64,000 bases of DNA from Silurus meridionalis (lineage: Eukaryota > Chordata > Actinopteri > Siluriformes > Siluridae), in assembly GCF_014805685.1 (NCBI RefSeq), contig NC_060906.1, forward strand, positions 4,561,424 to 4,625,423, written 5' to 3'. The translations under genes were made by a program, and so were the position numbers. Positions 49,154-61,910 of this stretch are shown one piece after another. Under the pieces are notes generated by a model. It made no database searches and was not told the origin of the DNA. It worked only from the letters and a program-made list of their open reading frames with translations. Positions within the stretch are counted from its first letter, which is position 1. Every line of letters starts with the position of its first letter.

Positions 49154-50865
49154 CGTCGTCTTCTTCTTCTTCTGGCTTCTCCTATTAGGGATTGCCACAG
49201 TGGATCATCTGTCTCCATATCCACCTGTCCTCTACATCTGCCTCTTTCAAACCAACTACCTGCATGTCTTCTCTCACGACATCCATAAACCTTCTCTTTG
49301 GTCTTTCTCTTTTCATCCTTCCTGGGGGCTCCATCCTTAGCATTCTTCTACTGATATACCCCATGTCCCTCCTCTGAACATGTACAAACCATCTCAATCT
49401 AGCCTCCCTCGCTTTCCCTCTAATAAACTTGTTTGTTAAAATCCTGTCCATCCTTGTCACTCTCAATTAAAACCTCAACATCTTCAGCTCTGCTACCTCC
49501 AGCTCCACCTCCTGTCTTTTACTCAATGCCAATGTCTCTAAACCATACAACATCTCAGGTCTCACCACAGTCCTATAAACGTTCCCTTTTACTCTTGCAG
49601 ATTCTCTTCTATCACAAATCACTCCTGCCACTCTTCTCCCCCACTCCACCCTGCCTGCACTCTTTTCTTCACTTCTCTAACGCACTCTCCATTACTTTGC
49701 ACTGTTGAACCCAGTTACCTGAACTCCTCCACCTCCCTGCAACCGCACCACTCCACTGCCCTCCCTCTCATTCACACACATGTACTCTGTCTTACTCCTA
49801 CTGACTTTTATTCCCCTCTCTCCAGCGTGTACCTCCACCTCTCCAGGCTCTTCTCAACCTGGTCCCTATTCTCACCACGATTCACAATATCATCCGCAAA
49901 CATCATAGTCCAGGGAGACTCCTGTCTGACCTCATCTGTCAACCTGTCCATCACCACTGCAAACAGGAAAGGGCTCAGGGCCGATCCTTGATGCAGTCCA
50001 ACCTCCACCTTGAACTAGTCTGTCGTTCCTACTGCACACTTCACTGCTGTCACACTGTCCTCATACATGTCCTGCACCACCCTCACATACTTCTCTGACA
50101 CACCTGACTTACTAATACAATACTACAACTCCTCTCTCGGCACTCTGTCGTACGCTTTCTCTAAATCAACAAACACACAATGCAACTCCTTCTCACCTTC
50201 TCTATACTTCTCCATCGACATTTTTAAAGCAAATAATGCGTCTGCGGTGCTCTTCCTCGGCATGAAACCATACTGCTGCTCACAGATGGTCACCTCTTCT
50301 CTAAGCCTGGCTTCCACTACTCTTTCCCATAACTTCATGGTGTGACTGATTAACTTAATTCCCCTGTAGTTACTGCAAGTCTGCACATCTCCCTTCTGCT
50401 TAAAGATTGGTACCAGCACACTCCTTCTCTATTCCTCAGGCATCTTCTCACCTTCCAAAATCCTGTTAAACAATCTGGTCAAAAACTCCACTGCCATCTC
50501 TCCTAAACATCTCCACGCTTCTACCGGTATGTCATCTGGTCCAACCGACTTTCCACTCTTCATCATCTTAATTGCTGCTTCACCAACTCCACACCACCTA
50601 ACCTTCTCTCTCTCTTTTTCCCAGCTCTTTCTATCTGCCTGGCTAATTGCTAAAAATACTTTTCTCCTTCCTTAGTGTCCAACTTCTCATACAGCTCCTC
50701 ATATGCCTTTTCCTTGGCTTTGGCCACATCCCTCTTCCTTATCCTCCTTGTACTGCTACCTACTTTTCTCATCACTCTGTCGGTCCCAATTCTGTTTTAA
50801 CAACCTCTTTCTCCTTACACACCAAGTACCTTTCTAGCTGTCTCCCTTATAACCTGCACAGCTCA
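49154..50865 (-). mobile_element. RTE-like LINE, RT and C-terminus
   Basis: Minus-strand pieces. RT begins near 50600 (a KSVGPDDIPVEAWRC-type start) and continues at 50419-50123 (VPIFKQKGDVQTCSNYRGIK, GFMPRKSTADALFA, VFVDLEKAYDRVPREEL). The catalytic box region at 50008-49808 has GLHQGSALSPFLFAVVMD and MMFADDIV. The C-terminal part at 49649-49185 (FVHVQRRDMGYISRRM and related) ends with a (GAA)n-type tail at 49153-49175. Frameshifts separate the pieces. The insertion begins next to the splice donor of LRR exon F. Confidence 0.85.
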
Positions 50866-51155
50866 AATCACATCATCAAGTTCGCAGATGACATGACCAT
50901 GGTGGGTATCATCAGCAAGAACGATGAGTCAGCATAAAGAGAGGAGGTGCAACGATTAACAGCCTGGTGTGTATCCAACAACCTTTCTCTGAATGTCGAC
51001 AAAATGAAAGAGGTGGTTGTTGACTTCAGGTGAGCACAGAGCAACCATTCTCCAATGATCATCGATGGATTCTCTGTGGAGATCGTCAAGAGCACCAAAT
51101 TCCATGGTGTTCATCTGGCGAATAACCTCACCTGGTCATTTAACACCAGCTTCTA
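50866..51155 (+). mobile_element. L2-clade LINE RT fragment
   Basis: The plus strand reads HIIKFADDMTMVGIISKND, then AWCVSNNLSLNVDKMKEVVVDF and a FHGVHLANNLTWS segment. This is the catalytic FADD box and thumb region of an L2 LINE. It abuts L2 sequence in the opposite orientation, so the element is rearranged. Confidence 0.75.
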
Positions 51156-52722
51156 AGTAGGTTAAGTCTGCATAGAGTTTTCCTCACTTCAGCTGTGGTT
51201 AGAAAGAGCACCTGGTCACTGGGCGGAGGGGTGGTCTTCCATGCCGCCATGTTGTTCTGCACCTCGACCCGGGCATAGAAGTCGTTCAGTGCATCTGGGA
51301 GGGAGGCGTCACGGTCACAAGTACATTACATTACATTTGCGGCATTTAGCAGACGCCCTTATCCAGAGCGACGTACAAACGTGCTTTAAATCTCTAGTAG
51401 TGAATAAATCTACACTGGTATGCAAGAATACAAACTCAATATAAATATAACTCGAATTCTACAAACTTGGAAAGTGCTAATTTAGGTATTTCAGGAAGAG
51501 GTAGGTCTTCAGTCGTCGCTTAAAGATAATCAGGGACTCTGCTGTACGGACATCTAGGGGAAGTTCATTCCACCACCTCGGTGCCAGAACAGAGAAGAGC
51601 CTTGAATTGTACTTACCTCTCATTCTGAGAGAAGGTGGTACCAGTCGAGCAGTGCTGGAGGATCTCAGACAGCGTGCGAGATGTGATGAGGTCACTGAGG
51701 TAAGATGGTGCTGGTCCATTTTTGGCCTTGTAGGCAAGCATCAGTGTTTTGAATCTGATACGTGCAGCTACTGGAAGCCAGTGAAGGGAGCGCAGCAGTG
51801 GGGTGGTGTGGGAAAACTTGGGCTGATTGAACACAAGTCGTGCAGCTGCGTTTTGGATCATTTGCAGTGGACGAATAGCGTTCAGGGGAAGACCTGCCAG
51901 CAGAGAGTTGCAGTAGTCCAGTCTTGAAATGACAAGAGACTGAACAAGCAACTGGGCAGCCTGTATGGACAGAAATGGTCGAATCCTTCGGATGTTATAG
52001 AGAAGAAATCGACAAGAACGAGCAACATTAGCGATATGTGGGGAAAAAAGACAGTTCAGTGACGGTGATGTTGTCTTGTAGTTTGTGATCCTGGATGCCC
52101 TGCCACATGCGCCAGGTGTCTCCGCTGTCCTGGAAGTGGCTGTGGATTCTCTTGGCGTGTGCGCGCTTCGCCTCTCTGATGGCACGGCACAGTTTGGCCC
52201 TTGCTGTCTTTAAGGCCATCTTGTCCCTTACTCTGAAGGTGGAGTCTCTTGTTTTTAGCAGGGCACAGACCTTGGCGATCATCCAAGGCTTCTGGTTGGA
52301 GCGTGTAGTGATGGTCTTGGAGATGGTCACGTAATCAATGCATCTGCCGAAGTAGCTAGTCACTGGTGACGTGTACTCCTCCAAGTTGATGAAACCGCTG
52401 TTGGTTGCAGCCTCTCTAAACATGTCCCAGTCAGTGCATTCAAAGCAGTCCTGGAGAACAGACATGGATCCTGCTGGCCAGGTTCTCACCTGCTTTCAAG
52501 CTGGTCTTGAATGCCTGCTGCGTGGTCTGTATGCTGGGATCAGCATAACAGAGATGTGGACTGAGTACCCGAGGTGGGGGCGGGGCTTTGTCCGGTATGC
52601 GCCCCAGATGTTTGTGTAAACAACATCCAGCGTGTTTTCTCCTCTGGTTGCAAAGTCCTAATTCTGATGAAATTTAGGAAGCACAGTCCTGAAATTTGCA
52701 TGGTTGAAATCTCCGGCTACAA
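51156..52722 (-). mobile_element. L2-clade LINE, split by a nested LINE
   Basis: The minus strand from 52722 contains the endonuclease end (VAGDFNHANFRTVLPKFHQN, then TLDVVYTNIWGAYR). At 52490-52060 it gives the linker ([38 protein letters not shown]). It continues after the nested insertion at about 51320-51156 with [14 protein letters not shown] and an AEVRKTL segment, the RT start. Stops occur (for example near 52656). It is inactive. Confidence 0.75.
51321..52056 (-). mobile_element. Nested LINE 3' part (L2/CR1-like)
   Basis: The minus strand encodes the end of an RT protein: LLVQSLVISRLDYCNSLLAG, IQNAAARLVFNQ, LHWLPVAARIRFKTLMLAYK, then LFSVLAPRWWNELPLDVRTA. It ends in the common teleost 3' tail (GGCATTTAGCAGACGCCCTT read on the plus strand near 51340). 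It lies inside, and in the same orientation as, another L2 element, so it inserted later. Confidence 0.75.
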
Positions 52723-52857
52723 AAAAAAAAAAAATCTCCGGTAACAACAGAGTACAGACACACAAGATGTGTACAGAGCACAAATTTTAGCACAAATTTG
52801 GAGGCACACAATTATAAAGGATGAATCTGGATGCAGTGAAACGTAAATTCATTTGCT

Positions 52858-53262
52858 GAACTTGAACTAGGAAACCCAAACCTGTTCCAGCATAATAATG
52901 CCCCTGTGCACAAAGCCAGCTTCAAGCCATGTTTTACATGGGTTAAAGGGGAAGATTTCCTGCTATAAAGCTCTGATGCTCAACCCTATTGAACACCTTT
53001 GGGATAAATTGGAATGCTGACTGCCCAGGCTTCCTCACCTCACGTATGACTGCCCAGGCTTCCTCACCTCACGTATATCAGTACCTGAATTTACCCTGAA
53101 CAAGCATAAATCTCCACAAGCACACAAATCTAGTAGAACATCTTCCCTGAAGAATGGAGCTTATTATAACAGCAAATGGAGAGTAAATATAGGATGGAAT
53201 GTTTAGAAAGCACATTAAAATCTTATACTAAGGTGTCCACGAACATATAGCGTATGCCAGTG
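52858..53262. mobile_element. Tc1/mariner-derived relic
   Basis: The plus strand reads FQHNNAPVHKASF (a decayed form of the QHDNDPxH box) followed by a PIEHLWDKLE-like remnant and a terminal GTGTCCACGAACATAT. A 28-bp piece around TGACTGCCCAGGCTTCCTCA is duplicated in tandem at 53019-53074. It is a short, dead copy. Confidence 0.6.
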
Positions 53263-53382
53263 CTGATCTGTTATTCATGAAACAATCTGGAATAAACACT
53301 TGTAAAGATGCTCAGGTCATGACACACCTGCTAAAAAAAACCTTCAACCATTAATTGTAGTTGACACTGACTCTCTTTGTAG

Positions 53383-53411
53383 GTCTAAAGGTTTACCAGG
53401 TACATCAACAG
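53383..53411 (+). CDS. nlrp1-like: Small linker exon between LRR and FIIND
   Basis: A 29-nt exon after TTTGTAG with donor CAG|GTGGGT. It completes the lysine codon from LRR exon F and reads SKGLPGTST, then shares a codon with the exon at 53578. It has no domain. The call depends on splice sites and the continuous frame. Confidence 0.55.
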
Positions 53412-53577
53412 GTGGGTGATTATTAAATGTTCATAAATTGAATAATTGATTATATTAATTATTTCTTTCTGTTTTATATACAAAAATTACAATTTCAGAT
53501 TCTTAGTAAAGATTAACAGTTTTCAAGTCACTGGGGAATTAAACATATCTGTGTTTTTTGTTTCTTTTTTGTAATAG

Positions 53578-53651
53578 AACATTTTGAGAAGACAACTGAG
53601 GAATTTGTACAAATTAGATCAACATCTACACAAAGCCCTAACCCTGTACAG
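53578..53651 (+). CDS. nlrp1-like: Linker exon between LRR and FIIND
   Basis: A 74-nt exon after TTGTAATAG with donor ACAG|GTAAGC. It continues the frame from the 29-nt exon and reads EHFEKTTEEFVQIRSTSTQ, then SPNPVQ, ending in phase 0. It joins in frame to the first FIIND exon at 58637. It is polar and presumably flexible. Confidence 0.6.
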
Positions 53652-53667
53652 GTAAGCACCTTTAAAA

Positions 53668-53855
53668 ATAACATTTATGGCATTTGACAGATTCACTTAT
53701 CCAGAATGACCTAAATTTATACATCTCATTTATACACCAGAGCATGTGAGCCTTAAGAGCCATGACCAGGGTCCCAGCAGTAGAAGGATTTGAACTCATG
53801 ATCTTCTGATTTAAAGTTCACAATCTTAACCATCTAGCTATAGTTTCAATACAAG
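53668..53855. repeat. Teleost LINE/SINE 3' tail fragment
   Basis: Contains GGCATTTGACAGATTCACTT and GGATTTGAACTCATGATCTT, the conserved ends of common fish L2-mobilised repeats. Confidence 0.65.
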
Positions 53856-54129
53856 CAGAAACATGAAATGAAACTGGCAGAAATGGTGTGTGTATCAGAG
53901 CTCCTGCACTGTCTCATTTTTTTTCTGTGATTTTCCACAATGTTTCCTCTCTAATCAATCTCTTGGTCCCTGAGAAATCATCTTTGAAGAATTTGCTCTT
54001 ACTCTCCTTGGAGACTATGACCTCATCTTAAGTTCTATTTCTTTTCACTATTCCCTCTTCTATTTTTCTTTTCCCTGACAATGAGCAGCTATTCTGAAAG
54101 ACACAATACACAGCTGTATGGATATCAAA

Positions 54130-54330
54130 TGAATGTTCATTCTACCACCTAAATGCCAGAAAAGAGCAAAGTCTGGAGGCATGTCTTGTTTTTACCCTGA
54201 GAGTTGGTGGGACCAGTTGAGCAGTGGTTGAGGATAAGAGGGAGCCTAGTGCAGTGCAGGGTGAGGTAAGTTCTGAGAGATAGGGGGTGGTACTCTGTTT
54301 CTGGCTTTGTATGGCATCGGGGTTTTAACC
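54130..54330 (-). mobile_element. L2-like LINE fragment
   Basis: Related to 51545-51760 (CATTCTACCACCTAAATGCC, compare CATTCCACCACCTCGGTGCC). Short and without open frame. Confidence 0.6.
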
Positions 54331-54474
54331 TGATAGCCTTCGACCACAGCTTTTGGGACTCACAGCTGAAAATGCATCTAAATTTAAAGGTTAACAGTTC
54401 CTAATAAAAGTGTGCTACATATCTTTCAATCACAATTTAAATATAATAAAGATAATAAGTTATACAGTGGGTAC

Positions 54475-56065
54475 GGAAAGTATTCAGACCCCTTAAAATT
54501 TTTACTCTGTTTTATTGCAGCCATTTGCTAAAATCATTTAAGTTAATTTCATTTCCTCATTAATGTACACATAGCACCCCATATTGACAGAAAAACACAG
54601 AATTGTTGACATTGTTGCAGATTTATTAAAAAAGAAAAAAATATGACATGGTCCTAAGTATTCAGACCCTTTGCTGTGACACTCATATATTTAACTCAGG
54701 TGCTCTCTATTTTTTCTGATCATCCTTGAGCTGGTTCTACACCTTTATTTGAGTCCAGCTGTGTTTGATTATTGTGATTGGACTTGATTAGAAAAGCCAC
54801 ACACCTGTCTATATAAGATCTTACAGATCACAATGCATGTCAGAGCAAATAAGAATCATGAGGTCAAAGGAACTGCCTGAAGAGCTCAGAGACAGAATTG
54901 TGGCAAGGCACAGATCTGGCCATGGTTACAAAAAAAATTCTGCTGGTTCCTAAAAGCACAGTGGCCTCTATAATCCTTAAATGGAAGACATTTGGAACAA
55001 CCAGAACCCTTCCTAGAGCTGGCCGTCCGGCCAAACTGAGCTTTTGGGGGAGAAGAGCCTTGGTGAGAGAGGTAAAGAAGAACCCAAAGATCACTGTGGC
55101 TGAGCTCCAGAAATTCAATCGGAAGATGGGAGAAAGTTGTAGAAAGTCAACCATCACTGCCGCCCTCCACCAGTCGGGGCTTTATGGCAGAGTGGCCCGA
55201 CGGAAGCCTCTCCTCAGTGCAAGACACATGAAAGCCCGCATGGAGTTTCCTAAAAAACACCTGAAGGACTCCAAGATGGTGAGATATAAGATTATCTGGT
55301 CTGATGAGACCAAGATAGAACTTTTTGGCCTTAATTCTAAGCAGTATGTGTGGAGAAAATCAGGCACTGCTCATCACCTGTCCAATACAGTCCCAACAGT
55401 GAAGCATGGTGGTGGCAGTATCATGCTGCGGGGGACAGGATGACTGGTTGCAATAGAGGGAAAGATGAATGCGACCAAGTACAGGGATATCCTGGACGAA
55501 AACCTTCTCCAGAGTGCTCTGGACCTCAGACTGGGCCGAAGGTTTACCTTCCAACAAGACAATGACCCTAAGCACACAGCTAAAATAACAAAGGAGTGGC
55601 TTTACAACAACTGTGACTGTTCTTGAATGGCCCAGCCAGAGCCCTGACTTAAACCCAATTAAGCATCACTAGAGAGACCTAAAAATGGCTCTCTAACAAA
55701 GTTTACCATCCAACCTGACAGAACTGGAGAGGATCTGCAAGGAGGAATGGCAGAGGATCCCCAAATCCAGGTGTGAAAAACTTGTTGCATCTTTCCCAAA
55801 AAGACTCATGGCTGTATTAGTTTAAAAGGGTGCTTCTACTAATTACTGATCAAAGGGTCTAAATACTTATGACCGTGTGATATTTCAGTTTTCCATTTTT
55901 AATAAATCTGCAACAATGTCAACAATTCTGTGTTTTTCTGTCAATATGGGGTGCGACGTGTACATTAATGAGGAAGAAAATGAACTTAAATGATTTTAGC
56001 AAATGGCTACAATATTACAAAGAGTAAAAAAATTAAGGGGGTCTGACTACTTTCCGTACCCACTG
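54475..56065 (+). mobile_element. Tc1-like transposon, family D, degenerate
   Basis: The ends CAGTGGGTACGGAAAGTATT and AGTACTTTCCGTACCCACTG-type inverted repeats are flanked by TA. The transposase starts near 54858. The best frame is 54898-55443 (STVASIILKWKTFGTTRTLP, RKSTITAALHQSGLYGRVAR, IIWSDETKIELFG). The glycine box is followed by a shift, and the C-terminal part is out of frame ([15 protein letters not shown] near 55553-55585 and an NPI.H.*RDL remnant at about 55660). The stop in the catalytic glutamate region makes it inactive. Confidence 0.88.
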
Positions 56066-57026
56066 TAGATGATGAAGAACCTTAAATATAAATGGCATGC
56101 ATTGGAAAAGAAAAAAAGATTCTTCATATATAAATACATGAAATCAGTCCTGGAGCAATCCAGAAAAGTACTGGGTTTAAAGCCGCATGTCTCATGAGTT
56201 TATATTTTCACAATTTATGATGTCATGACAAATGTGATTCCTACAAACATTTATCTGAGAATATGTCTGAGACTATACTTTATTCACACTGCATATTAAT
56301 GAATGGCTGACTATTAAAGGCTATTGTTCTACATGTTTGGCTATTGATATTGAGTTGCCATTAATATTGATGAGCAGGTAGCCAGACAAGCTCTTGTTTT
56401 ACAGTCATGACCATTCATATTTATGTCATTCCAATCACACACCCACCCATGCAGTCGCTGTTGTTACTCCACCCCCAAAATATTTTCCACATCACTTCTT
56501 TGTGCAAGTCTCCGATAAAACAACTTTTTGACTGTACATTTTTTTCTGTTTTTTCAGTTTTTTTTCTGTTTTCTTTTTTTCGGTAAACAAAGTCCAGTTA
56601 GCACGCGCTATAAACAGGTGTTTGAGCAGAACTGAGAGCTGCATCCACTTCCTGCTTCATGTGCATGTGTGCTGCTTTGACCACTAAGAGTTTATAAACA
56701 GTAATAAAACTAAGACTCACACACGTGGGAAATAAAATCCTTCCATATATCGTTAGAATCCTGTACTAATTTTCTACATTTTCCATCACTCGTTTAGTTT
56801 TCATAATGCTGCTGGCTGGAAATAAAAGGTTTGAAATGATTGGTGCAGAACAGAATGTCACAACGACACCTGCCTTTAGAGTGGAGGCTTAAGCCAAAGA
56901 CTATTATTTTTTATTTTGTGGTCTCATTTGTTTTGTAACACCATATTCTACCAGCCATATTAGTTTTTTACCACCAAGATGTCATTTTTTTTAGCAGCAG
57001 TGGATGTGTTTGTGACTCATTATTAC

Positions 57027-57066
<40 letters not shown>

Positions 57067-57690
57067 TAAGTAGTGCATTTTTTTATTCATGTTGTTGTTT
57101 GTGTGTACTGCTTACACAAATTCAGCAAATACATTCGTTATACGTTTTCCATTGAAAAACAGTGATCTGAAATCGCTGCTTGAGGCTTAGAGCTTTAGAA
57201 TGATTTTTAGTTTGTAATTTTTACTCTTCTCCCTATTTATTTAATCTATTGCTAAACATTAACACCTGAGAACACTGGGATATCAGTCATGCTGGCACGA
57301 CGCTGAAGACTAGGAGGTTAAATCTATCATCCAGCTACAGGAGAAGAGGGGGAGACCAGTTTAATAATGTTTAGGAATATGTAAAGGACATAAGATAGTG
57401 GTTGCTTGTTAGCTGTTCTCAGAGGGTCATAATATTTATAAATGCTTTAAATAAATATCTGTGGGAAATCTGTCCTGAAGAAAAGCTTTATTCAATATAA
57501 ACAGTGCTGTTGAGACATAGCTGCGCCAAACACTGGTCAATAAATTTTATGAAAAGTTTTAATTCATCTGCAATAATTGGGGAAACAACTATTTTTTACA
57601 TACTGAACACAAATTTGTATTTGTAATTTCTGTATCACTGAGGGTTTTTAAGAAAACTGCAATTACACATTAACATTGTAACGTCTCCAG
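56066..57690. other. Intron with no gene seen
   Basis: About 1.6 kb, AT-rich. The only clear feature is (AAT)n at about 57026-57064. Confidence 0.55.
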
Positions 57691-57699
57691 ACACATAGG

Positions 57700-58390
57700 C
57701 CTTTTATTAAAAAAAAAATAATAATCACATGTACGTAAATATTCACAGCCTTTGCCATGACACTTTAAATGGAGTTCAGGTGCATCCTGTTTCCACTGAT
57801 CATCCTTGAGGTGTTTCTACAACTTGAATTTTTTCCATTGATTGATATATTCCATTGATTGGACAGGTTTGGCGGCACACACGTGTCTATATGAAGTCCC
57901 AGAGTGAGTGCATTTCAGAGCACAAACCAGGCCATGAAGTCCAAGGAACTGTCTGTAGACCTCAGAGACAGGATTGTATAGAGGCACAGATTTGGGAAAG
58001 GGGACAGAAACATTTTTGCAGCATTAAAGGTCCCAATGAGCACAGTGGCCTCCATCATCCGTAAATGGAAGATGTTCGGAACTACCAGAACTCTTCCTAG
58101 CGATTGGGGGAGAAGAGCTTTAGTCAAGGAGGTGACTCTCTGTGGAGAGAGGAGAAACTTCCAGAAGAACAACTATCTCTGTATAGCCTGTATGGTAGAG
58201 TGGCCAGATGGAAGCCACTCCTCAGTAAAGGCCTGCCTCGAGTTTGCCTAAAGGCACCTGAAAGACTCTTAGATTGTCATGTGCCTTTTACTGAGGAGTG
58301 GCTTTAGTCTGGACACTCTACCATCCAGGCCTGACTCGTGAAAAGCTCCAGAGATAGTTGTTCTTCTGGAAGGTTCTTCTCTCTTTAGTG
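57700..58390 (+). mobile_element. Decayed Tc1-like element ending in an inverted copy of itself
   Basis: Contains the upstream part of a Tc1 (CTTGAGGTGTTTCTACAACT, TGAAGTCCCAGAGTGAGTGC) and the coding piece STVASIIRKWKMFGTTRTLP (58036-58097). The stretch 58145-58230 is repeated in inverted orientation at about 58286-58384, making a hairpin. Nothing beyond the N-terminal half of the transposase is present. Confidence 0.65.
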
Positions 58391-58636
58391 TTTTTGGAAC
58401 AGGAAGACAGTCAGTTCCTAATCAGTTACATGATAAGTTACAATATGCACAACATATATGAGACCATACTTTGTCCTGGTCAACAGTTTTGCACCATATA
58501 TATGCTGTTACACATTTCATGTATTCTGCAGAACTACAGGTTATGTTTTTTAATAGCGAGATCTTTATAGCATTTACAGCTGTTTGGGTTGTGTTTTAAT
58601 CTTAAATGTGTGTATTGTTCTATCTGATCTGTTTAG

Positions 58637-58713
58637 GGGCACTCAGGGGAAACAGACGTGTTTACTCCTGAATTAGGTAAAGACCACCATGAGGACTGGA
58701 ACAGTGGATACAG
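58637..58713 (+). CDS. nlrp1-like: FIIND (ZU5) exon 1
   Basis: A 77-nt exon after CTGTTTAG with donor ACAG|GTAGCA. It reads GHSGETDVFTPELGKDHHED, then WNSGYR. The FTPEL start is typical of the ZU5 half of the FIIND in NLRP1 and CARD8 relatives. An upstream GTAAAG at 58677 could act as an earlier donor but would break the frame. The final arginine codon is completed by the next exon at 58815. Confidence 0.75.
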
Positions 58714-58814
58714 GTAGCATATATGCTAAAGGTGTAAAAGTGATTTTCTGATGTTACAACATAAAACTAATCCAGATTTTACTTCTTAAATGTTTTTTAT
58801 CAAAGATACTACAG

Positions 58815-59032
58815 GTTTCATTGTTCTGGTGCTGGGCAGTTTCAGTGTAAATACACCAACCTTGTGTTTGAAATGAAGGAGAAAGCTGAAGTGTTGTACA
58901 GTATAGTGTCCTGGGGCAGTGTTCAGTTAGACGGCATTGGACAGATGCAGCCTGCAGGACCCCTGTACAACATCGACTGCTCCGAGGGGTCAATGTGTAA
59001 ACTACACCTCCCTCACTGTGAGATAAATTCTG
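58815..59032 (+). CDS. nlrp1-like: FIIND (ZU5) exon 2
   Basis: A 218-nt exon after ACTACAG with donor CTG|GTAAGG. It reads FHCSGAGQFQCKYTNLVFEM, VLYSIVSWGSVQLDGIGQMQ and SMCKLHLPHCEINS, open throughout. This is the beta-sandwich ZU5 subdomain. In FIIND proteins it stays non-covalently bound to UPA after self-cleavage and restrains the C-terminal CARD fragment. The intron that follows holds a complete Tc1 element in antisense. Confidence 0.88.
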
Positions 59033-59295
59033 GTAAGGTCATTTGGGATAAAAGTCTAACTGTTGTATTGTTTTTATGATTTATAATCACACTTTTGATA
59101 TCACCCAGATGAGAATGAGTTCCCCTTTTGAGTCTTTGCCCCAGACTTGCTCATCAGGGCAAAATACATATTTACATTTTTTATTCTACAATTTTTACAT
59201 TCTGTAAAGCTGCTGAGACAATGTCTATTGTAAAATGGTGTAGAAATAAACTTGAACTTAATCATAAGTAATCCAGGACCAGGTGTGTGTTGTTA

Positions 59296-60909
<1,614 letters not shown>

Positions 60910-60911
60910 TA

Positions 60912-61327
60912 CAAGATGTTAGTGCACAATATGGCAGTGAAGAACAGCTCAAAATGAAGCTGAGAGCATTAAAATTGTGTAACATCTTTTCCATAATCAT
61001 TTCTCATCATTGACATGTTAAAACTGTTATTGATGTTTGCAGAGCAAAACTGACTGAATGGATCAAAATAACGCAAAATGAACGCTTAAATAAAATAACG
61101 TTTAACAAAATAACACTTAATGTAATTCCTTAATGAAACTGCAACAGTAGGTTACTATGGTTACAGTTATTTATAAGCAGCACATATATTTAGAACTGAT
61201 TACAAAATATGTGTTAAACTTCCAGCCAATCACAATCCATTATTCACACTGACCCAGGGGTAAGTGATTATCTGCCGATGATGGTATTATTTATCTTTCT
61301 CAGCTTTTTCTTGTTCATGTGTTGCAG
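60912..61327. other. Intron between ZU5 and UPA exons
   Basis: No feature seen beyond the acceptor GTTGCAG. Confidence 0.6.
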
Positions 61328-61582
61328 ATAAAATTCAGACTGAACTGGCTGTGGCACATTTCTCTGATGGAAATGTGGAGATCATTCAACCTCTGAAAGT
61401 AACAGAGACATGTGATCATAGACATAAAAAATCTCTCTCTCTTTGGACTCCTAATGAAAATATTTTTCGAGGACAAACCGATCAAGGCGCAGGTCCTTCT
61501 CTTCTACAAAGAAATCCCTGGAAGGACAAAGAAGAGAAAGCTGCACATGCACTTATTGCCCCATAATGTTCCAGTTATAGAG
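61328..61582 (+). CDS. nlrp1-like: FIIND (UPA) exon 1, frameshifted near 61411
   Basis: A 255-nt exon after GTTGCAG with donor GAG|GTAACC. It starts in frame with DKIQTELAVAHFSDGNVEII and QPLKVTET. At about 61411 the frame moves by one, after which VIIDIKNLSLFGLLMKIFF, AQVLLFYKEIPG and LHMHLLPHNVPVIE follow, the normal UPA sequence. Without the shift the ribosome would read to a TAA at 61564. The histidine in AHF (61357-61359) matches the catalytic histidine of self-cleaving FIINDs. The position matching the cleavage serine, after SLF, is glycine (61445-61447). An extra T or two missing bases explains the shift; a sequencing error is possible. Confidence 0.85.
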
Positions 61583-61703
61583 GTAACCTGCTTTAATTAA
61601 TCATTCGATGCCTAACCGTGTTTTTATTACATGTATTTAATTATTCAAAGAATTTAAAAATAACTGGTATTTAAAAATTAATTCAAATATGTCCATTCTT
61701 AAG

Positions 61704-61814
61704 GTGCAGAATCAATTTCAGCACAACATGTACGTTGAAAGCAGTTCCACTTGTCAGCTGGTCCCTAGAAAACCATACAAGCCACGCTGTGAGCATTATA
61801 AATGTCAGCCGCAG
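61704..61814 (+). CDS. nlrp1-like: FIIND (UPA) exon 2
   Basis: A 111-nt exon (37 codons, phase 0 at both ends) after TCTTAAG with donor GCAG|GTAAAC. It contains MYVESSSTCQLVPRKPYKPR and a CEHYKCQPQ ending, the second part of the UPA beta-sandwich. It is open and in frame with its neighbours once the shift in the previous exon is allowed for. Confidence 0.8.
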
Positions 61815-61910
61815 GTAAACTCCACTCCACACATTTGTAGAGAAATCAGACTGTTTGGTTTTTAGTTTGCATTCTGGAGCAGTCTGTTCACACGTCTTTG
61901 GGTTCCTTAG

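Noticed and set aside
58677..58682. GTAAAG as donor of FIIND exon 1
   Set aside because: Using it breaks the frame to the next exon, while the later donor at 58714 gives the expected YRF join.
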